Positions 58,271 through 64,000 of a stretch of DNA of 64,000 nucleotides are shown piece after piece (the first letter of the stretch is position 1; the number at the start of each line of letters is the position of its first letter). This DNA is from Melitaea cinxia (Eukaryota; Arthropoda; Insecta; Lepidoptera; Nymphalidae): the NCBI RefSeq assembly GCF_905220565.1, contig NC_059395.1, forward strand, positions 16,905,289 to 16,969,288, written 5' to 3'. The translations under genes and the position numbers were made by a program. The notes beneath the pieces are model-generated. The model was not told the origin of the DNA, did not search any database, and worked only from the letters and a program-made list of their open reading frames with translations.

Positions 58271-58550
58271 ATAATTGTGTTTGCTCGCAAACGAAAAAAA
58301 AACCGACTTTAATTTACATCGACAAGTAGGTAGTCGAAAAAAATATTAAATTAATTCAGATTATTATTGATAACTCATAAAGTTCCCGTAAGATCTTGAT
58401 CAAATTTAAATAGGACCAATTATAAGTATCAGCTTTCGACTAATAAAAGAATGATCAAAATAGGTACACCCGTAAAAAGTTATGAGGTTAGTTATAACAT
58501 TAAAACCACAGGTCGAATTGAGGACCTTCCCCCTTTTTTGAAGTATAAAA
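58271..58550 (-). mobile_element. Helentron-like element, one unit
   Basis: On the + strand: ATAATTGTGTTTGCTCGCAA, an A-run, ACCGACTTTAATTTACATCG, one unit (GATAACTCATAAAG, TTAAATAGGACCA, GCTTTCGACTAA, GGTACACCCGTAAAAAG, TTATGAGG), and GGTCGAATTGAGGACC ending TTTTTTGAAGT. The right subterminal repeat is decayed. Confidence 0.75.
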
Positions 58551-58980
58551 GAAGGTATAATATTAAATAAAATAAAAACTATTCAATATTAGATGAACAT
58601 TCGTATTTATTTTTCCTCTAACTATTTTACTAATATTAAATAGTCGAAAAGCTTGATAGTTTTGAAACGTCAGGATTATGATCTAGATTTTTTGCGTGCC
58701 CATTTGCCATTTTGCTATGCCCTAACTATAAGAAGCAGTCTAATGACATTCATTAAAAATTTGCATTCATTAAAAGTTAATGATAAATATTTTGTAAATT
58801 AATGAATATTTAAAAAATGACACAAATTTGGAAATAATAAAAAGACCTTTTACGCTTTGACATTCACTATTAATTCTTTTATTTATACGACAGTAAATGC
58901 CACGATTATCATTTTTATTCTCTATACTTCTGCACTTCCCAAGAGTGATTACGGGAAGACATTTGAATGAATAATTAAGA
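58551..58980. other. unassigned between two Helentron-like copies
   Basis: A+T-rich, no recognised feature. Confidence 0.5.
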
Positions 58981-59338
58981 CAAACGAAGAAACCCGCCTT
59001 CAATTATATCGACAAGTAATATAACGTAGGTAGACGAAAAAATAGTCAAGTAAATACGTATTATCAAAGATTACTCTAAAAGTTGTAATCAGATCTCGAT
59101 GAAACTTACATGTGACCACATGATAAACATCGGCTTTCGATTAAATTAAAAATCACCAAAATCAGTACACCCAGTAAAAAATTATGCGGATTTTCGAGAC
59201 TTTCCCTCGATTTCTCTGGAATTCCATCATCAGATCCTAGTTTCCTTATCATGATACCAAACTAGGGATATTTCCTTTCCAACAAAAAAAGAATTATCAA
59301 AATCGGTTCATAAACGACGGAGTTATCCCGGAACATAC

Positions 59339-59407
<69 letters not shown>

Positions 59408-59452
59408 GGTCGAATTGAGTAACCTCCTCCTTTTTTGAAGTCGGTTAAAAAC
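58981..59452 (-). mobile_element. Helentron-like element, one unit plus spacer module and (TA)n
   Basis: On the + strand: CAAACGAAGAAACCCGCCTT, ATATCGACAAGTAATATAACG, one unit (GTCAAGTAAATACGTATTAT, CTTTCGATTAAATT, CAGTACACCCAGTAAAAAAT), the spacer module (GGATTTTCGAGACTTTCCC through AAAGAATTATCAAAATCGG), a long (TA)n block, GGTCGAATTGAG and AAGTCGGTTAAAAA. The left palindromic end is truncated. Confidence 0.8.
59342..59405. repeat. (TA)n microsatellite, about 32 repeats
   Basis: An uninterrupted TA run within the Helentron-like element. Confidence 0.95.
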
Positions 59453-60271
59453 ATATAATAGTATAATCAAAAAATGTATTAAAGGGGCAATATAGTTTAG
59501 CCAACGAAAAAAAAAAAAACATTGTTTTAATGTATTCATATGTGTAATTCATCGTTGAATTGAACTTTTTTGTATATTTTCGCTCGAGTAATAAAGTACC
59601 ATTCTATTCTGTGTACGATAATACTATATCGCGCTAAGGTCAGGTCAAGACGTGGCAGCTCTCGACGAGTTGAACGTCATGGCTATAAAAAATTTCAAAG
59701 TTCAGTTTAAAAAAATATCATTGCAAAGAATACGAAATATTTAAAAGAAATATAAATTTATAATTTTAAATATTTTGTGTTTAGTCTGTTTAAACAGTTG
59801 TCACGAGAGGAGATCGAATCAGCTAGTATGTACTATGGTACTAAGTCACTGTAATAAGAGTTAACATGTCATCTACATAATGCGATTAATAGAAATAATG
59901 TGTAAAACTATTGTTTTTATGTATATCACTACCCTTAAATTCCACGTAGTCCATACATATATGACGATGAAAACCGCTATAAAGCCTTTCAGAACTCTTA
60001 TCAGAACCGTCAGACATTCAGTCCGTGAGCTACAGTTTATAGAGCTAAATAATCCAATTTGCGTCATACCTACCGCCCGTGAGCGTTTCCATTCAACGAA
60101 GCACTCACTGTTAAAATAACCGTGGATATTCATTCCGAAATTGTTCGGACTATTCCTGAACTATGACTCATATATCCAGACAAATTTAATTGTTTTTAAA
60201 CATACATCTCTGTCAAAGTTGTGCATATAGTCGTAGTATCTGTATATTTTTAATAGTTTTTTTATTGTTTG
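59453..60271. other. unassigned non-coding
   Basis: Open frames on both strands over 59873-60133 mirror each other and have no recognisable motif. Nothing else seen. Confidence 0.45.
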
Positions 60272-60345
60272 TGTCAGCCTGTAGCAACCCACTGCTGGGC
60301 ATAAGTCTGTTCCTCCGTATAGGAGAAGAATAAGGTGTAATTCTT
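60272..60345 (-). mobile_element. SINE 3-prime fragment
   Basis: GTCAGCCTGTAGCAACCCAC, TGCTGGGCATAAGTCTG and CTCCGTATAGGAGAAGAAT are the reverse complement of the GGAGAAGGATC...GGCCTATGCCCAG...CAGGCTGAAGC end of the tRNA-derived SINE. Confidence 0.65.
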
Positions 60346-61680
60346 TAAATTGAATTAAGAAATAAAACACCCTTATTATTTTTATAATTATTTTATTTCA
60401 CGACATGCTTCCGTAAATCGACGTATGTATGTTTAGCTCTATGACAGGCTCTAATTATTATTAAAATCGATGTAGTGACGTTGCTTACATAATATATTTT
60501 TATTTGTGATTTTGTACTTATATGTATTACATAACTGAAAATGGTGGAAACATAGCAATTTATAAACACATGAAATTATTAGCAACTTAAAAATCGAAAC
60601 TTATCAATCATAAAGACCACATCATAATATTGAAAACATTTAATAAAGTGAAAAGACCAGTTCACCTTGACTGACTGACCGTTTCTTGTGTAAATAATGA
60701 ATGTTTATCTACAAGAGTGAAGTTGCCCAAACATTCAACTAATATATACTAATGTTGAAAGCTTTAAACACTTCTTTCCTACATTTTTCATCTATTTAAC
60801 CGAAATATGCGTTTAGTGATTACAATATATTGAATACATCACTATTTGAACTAATAAATGAAAAGTAAATTTAATATAACTTAATAATAATATGCTTTTT
60901 TTAACTGAAACTATACAGTTAGGAAAATAATAAAAAAGTTTAATCAAATCCAATCGAAAAAATGCGATATATATATACATACACTTCTATAGATAACTAT
61001 AATAAAATTCTCTGACAATGTAGAAGTATCTATATAATATAGTAATAATGTTTTCTAAAAACAAAACAATTACGTAAGTATATAATGTATATACGTTTAC
61101 GTAGTATATACGTTTGAGGAAAATGATTATTATTTTATGAACACTTCTTGTTGTGTGAACATTGTGACAAACAGACCAATTTACCTATCGTAATTTATAA
61201 TACCTACTTGTGTTACATATTGTCAATTTTAAAACGGTAATTGTTCTATTTCTTGGAGAATCTTTACATCGAAATCTGAGTCGGTGGTAGCTTTACATTT
61301 ATAATAAAGAATTAATAATGTAAGAAGATTTTTGATTTTAATGTTTTTTAAAGATATTTAAATATGTCTAGAATTGTGGATATGTTAGGTAGGTGGCAAG
61401 TAGATATGACATTATATTAACACGTAGACTCTGCTTCTTCTCACTATAACATTTACCTTTGAACGTCTTCATAATAAATATACATAATACATATTTATAT
61501 GGTATTGAATAGTAAGGACATATTTATTACCATTTGTAAATACAACATTTATGAAGCAATGACATAACGGTGGCCTTCAGAAAGTGTACTTGTGTTACGT
61601 ATGAAATATAACCATTTAGGAAAAAAAAAAATCAAACAAACAATTATTTATAATGAGAGATCTCACGAATTTTTTCATAC
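60346..61680. other. unassigned A+T-rich non-coding
   Basis: No recognised feature. Confidence 0.5.
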
Positions 61681-61927
61681 AACTAGGTCGGCAGTCAAGC
61701 GTACGGCTCACAGGTGATGTTAAGCGATTACCTTAGCTTATAGACGCCTGCAACATCAGAAGAATCGTAAGTGCGTTGCCAACCCTACTCCCAATCCTCC
61801 CCAGGAGCTCTGGCCACCTTACTCACCACAAGAACACAACACTACTTGAAATAAGTATTATTTAGCTGTGATCTTCTGTAAGGTCCAGATACTCCGAGGA
61901 TTTTTAGCAATTTACTGCTGTGCTCCT
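61681..61927 (-). mobile_element. poly-A SINE-like element, reverse orientation
   Basis: AACTAGGTCGGCAGTCAAGC, GTACGGCTCACAGGTGATG, TTATAGACGCCTGCAACATC, GTGCGTTGCC, AGGAGCTCTGGCCACCTTAC and GTGATCTTCTGTAAGGTCC match the reverse complement of the 56873 copy, with several point changes. The A-tail (T-run on +) is lost. Confidence 0.8.
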
Positions 61928-62824
61928 TTAAAAATAGTAGTCACTTGTATAGGCCGATTTTGTCTAGACTAGAATTATTTTATTGATATTAAATAGAAGG
62001 AAAATTTTGAAATGGCTGGATTATTTTTCTTAAGATTATGATTCTGATTTTTTTATTTTGGTGTTCTTATATTAAAGCTTTGTAATGGAAAATATTTTAT
62101 ATTATATCGAAATATTTCTCGACAAAAACCTAATCTCATTAAATTTACTTTACAATGTATCATTTATTATTTTCAATCTAAAATACCATAACGAAGTGAA
62201 TATCACGTTCACTACAAAACTATAAATCTGTAAAGCGCTTCAACATTTGGTTCGTGCAAAATATACATAATTATATAAATTGAATATAATACGTAAATGC
62301 ATTGTTTAGTACCTTTTTGCAATTTTCAGTCACGCGTCTTTCAATTATCTGAAATAAACTAATAAGTAGTCAGTGTTTTACAAGATAATTTAATTACAAA
62401 GATGTATTTCAACTAGTTATTTACTTATAGACTATTAACCGTTTCTTTGTTACATAACGGAAAGCCAGGACGGATAAGGATCTTCCTGTTTCATTGTTAT
62501 TCCGTTTACGACGACGTGACAATCAAAATCAATGGTGATTATATAACTTCGCAGTAAATGAACTACAGCGTTTACTTGTAGTGCGAGGTAAATGTGTCTT
62601 GAATAATCAGTGTAGTTACCAATTATATATTTTGATGTAGAGAATCTATACTGAGGACTGTCTTATTTACCAGTAAAAAAACTTTTTGAAACAACTCATA
62701 CACATTTACAAAAATACAAAAATACGTTAAATTTCTTGGAATTAAGATAAGAAAAATAAAAAAAACAGCTAGTTACGTTTTTTCTTTTTTATCCCTGTCA
62801 TTTTTTTATTTGATAATAATTAAT
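61928..62824. other. unassigned A+T-rich non-coding
   Basis: No recognised feature. Confidence 0.5.
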
Positions 62825-62892
62825 TGACTTCTATAAAATAAGGAGGTTCTCAATTTGACTTTGTTTTTTTTTGTTTTGTATCGACCGACTTA
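62825..62892 (+). mobile_element. Helentron-like terminal fragment
   Basis: GACTTCTATAAAATAAGGAG with GTTCTCAATTTGACTTTG and a T-run is the terminal AACCGACTTC-AAAAAAGGAGG-TTCTCAATTCGACTG block of the family; the interior is missing. Confidence 0.55.
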
Positions 62893-63299
62893 ACTTGATC
62901 GCATTAAACAAAAGTAAATTCAAAGCACAACATTCGAATATTTAAAAGTTTGGTTACAGTTAGAGCACGTGCGTTGGTTGTATTTTTAGATATTGTCGAT
63001 ACGTATGCCTACTTCCGTTTCATTTAAATTGTTTTATATGCATATTCAAAATTAATACTTATAATTTAGTATCCTTTGCTTCTTTTTATTGTAAAGTTTA
63101 AACATTACAAATCCTTTTTTTTTAGCTGTTAAAAATAAGCCTCAACACGTATAAAAAGTTAAGAAACTTTGTTAGAATAAATTTGTTATTACATTAATCA
63201 GGCTGTTAAAATATTACATAATGTTTGCAAGTGGTTATACAATTAAATTATTAAGAGGAAAGGGTACCGAAGAGACTTTTCAAAAATAGGTATTTGAAT
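62893..63299. other. unassigned A+T-rich non-coding
   Basis: No recognised feature. Confidence 0.5.
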
Positions 63300-63430
63300 A
63301 AAATGTTTCTGTCGCGCTGCATGCCGCTACCGCGCCCCGCACCATCTCCGCCCCGTTTTTTCTATGTGTGACTGTCGTGTTGTTAGTGTGCGTGCGCCGG
63401 CTATTCAGCTATTAATTGTTGACGATATTT
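63300..63430. other. G+C-rich patch, possible promoter or unrecognised exon
   Basis: TCGCGCTGCATGCCGCTACC, GCGCCCCGCACC, ATCTCCGCCCCG and TGCGTGCGCCGGC form a CpG-rich patch in A+T-rich surroundings. A 22-codon ATG frame crosses it and ends at TGA, but there is no other coding support. It could be a promoter or 5-prime UTR, or simply a repeat I do not recognise. Confidence 0.35.
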
Positions 63431-63730
63431 TAGTATTCGCATCTTTCGTTTGTGATTGACTACGAGTACATATAGCGCATAGTGCTATTTTTCTGAATTT
63501 GGCTTGTTTTATTGAATTTGTTCTGCATCGTATTGCTGTGACTCGGCTTACTATTATTGAATTTCGTAAACTACTTATTATTTATGTTTTATTATTTTGA
63601 ATTGGATACTCTTTGTGACTTGATACATGTCTATATTTTTGTTGGTAATTATCGAAATACTTAGGTACTTTATTTATGAATTAGGTATGTAATTACATGG
63701 TTGAGGTGTGTGTAAGAATGGGTAATGAAA

Positions 63731-63790
63731 CACATACAGTAGTACATACATAGTACAGTACATAGTAGTACATAGTATAAGTGTAAGTAT
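63731..63790. repeat. degenerate TAGTACATA tandem repeat
   Basis: TAGTACATACATAGTACAG, TACATAGTAGTACATAGTA and related iterations make a short degenerate minisatellite, with a related stretch to about 63822. Confidence 0.7.
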
Positions 63791-64000
63791 AGTATATATA
63801 TGTAATGTAGTACATACACAGTATAAAAATGTTTGCCTTAGTACCTATATAATTTGTAATGTCTCATGTTTATCGCAGTTATTAATACATAGGTATAGGT
63901 TATATATATTAATTAACATATAATTGCGGCGATATAACAATGGTTAAATATAATATTATAATTTAAAAAACAAAAAACAAGAAAAGCCGCCTGCGTGAAG
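63791..64000. other. unassigned window end
   Basis: A+T-rich; the last 20 bases (GAAAAGCCGCCTGCGTGAAG) rise in G+C and could be the start of an exon cut by the window edge. Confidence 0.3.

Noticed and set aside
59342..59405. (TA)n as an origin or attachment signal
   Set aside because: It sits at the microsatellite position of a Helentron-like element, where other copies have A-runs; an ordinary microsatellite is sufficient.

Overview
The window looks like nuclear DNA from a moth or butterfly (Lepidoptera). It is strongly A+T rich by eye, nearly free of long open reading frames, and densely seeded with repeat types typical of lepidopteran genomes: tRNA-headed SINEs, LINE 3-prime tails ending in GGCCTATGTCCAG..., Helitrons ending in CTAG, and microsatellites. 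I see no rRNA, no intact tRNA, no CRISPR array and no bacterial gene organisation. All calls come from reading the sequence; nothing was searched against a database.

The only well-supported host gene is on the + strand at about 34.1-36.5 kb. A 144-bp exon (34099-34242) and a 1772-bp exon (34689-36460) are joined by a 446-bp GT-AG intron with compatible phases. Together they encode about 638 residues of a Ser/Pro/Arg-rich, largely disordered-looking protein that I could not name. Both ends of the gene lie outside the recognisable exons. Three shorter open stretches (10396-10588, 17009-17199, 51109-51326) have protein-like composition and possible splice acceptors, and are listed as weak exon candidates.

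The rest is intronic or intergenic DNA shaped by transposons. (1) At least eleven copies or fragments of one family have AACCGACTTC subterminal inverted repeats, a GTTTGC/GCAAAC palindrome at one end, an A-run or (TA)n block, and an internal tandem unit of about 175 bp. This architecture matches non-autonomous Helentrons (DINE-1/HINE type). The copy at 26144-27998 carries about six units. (2) Canonical Helitrons ending in CTAG next to T include a head-to-tail pair at 14710-15275, a near-identical 0.7-kb pair at 31969-32655 and 47331-48049, two short - strand copies at 10171-10358 and 45814-46077, and several remnants. (3) One tRNA-derived SINE family has four full-length copies, and its 3-prime end resembles the tail of a LINE also present three times. 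(4) A second SINE-like, poly-A family has four copies. (5) TIR elements include a 970-bp element with TTA target duplications (37613-38582) and two small MITE-like elements sharing GAAGTRAAACTTCT termini. (6) Dead coding remnants are a DDE transposase that has lost its first catalytic motif (16497-16998, -) and a LINE reverse-transcriptase C-terminus (4884-5160, -).

I found no wholly new multi-gene system. The most noteworthy items are the Helentron-like family with its expanding ~175-bp array, the two Helitron 5-prime ends that abut a CTAG tetranucleotide, a tiny retroinsertion with target duplication inside a LINE tail, and the unnamed GC-rich coding exon.
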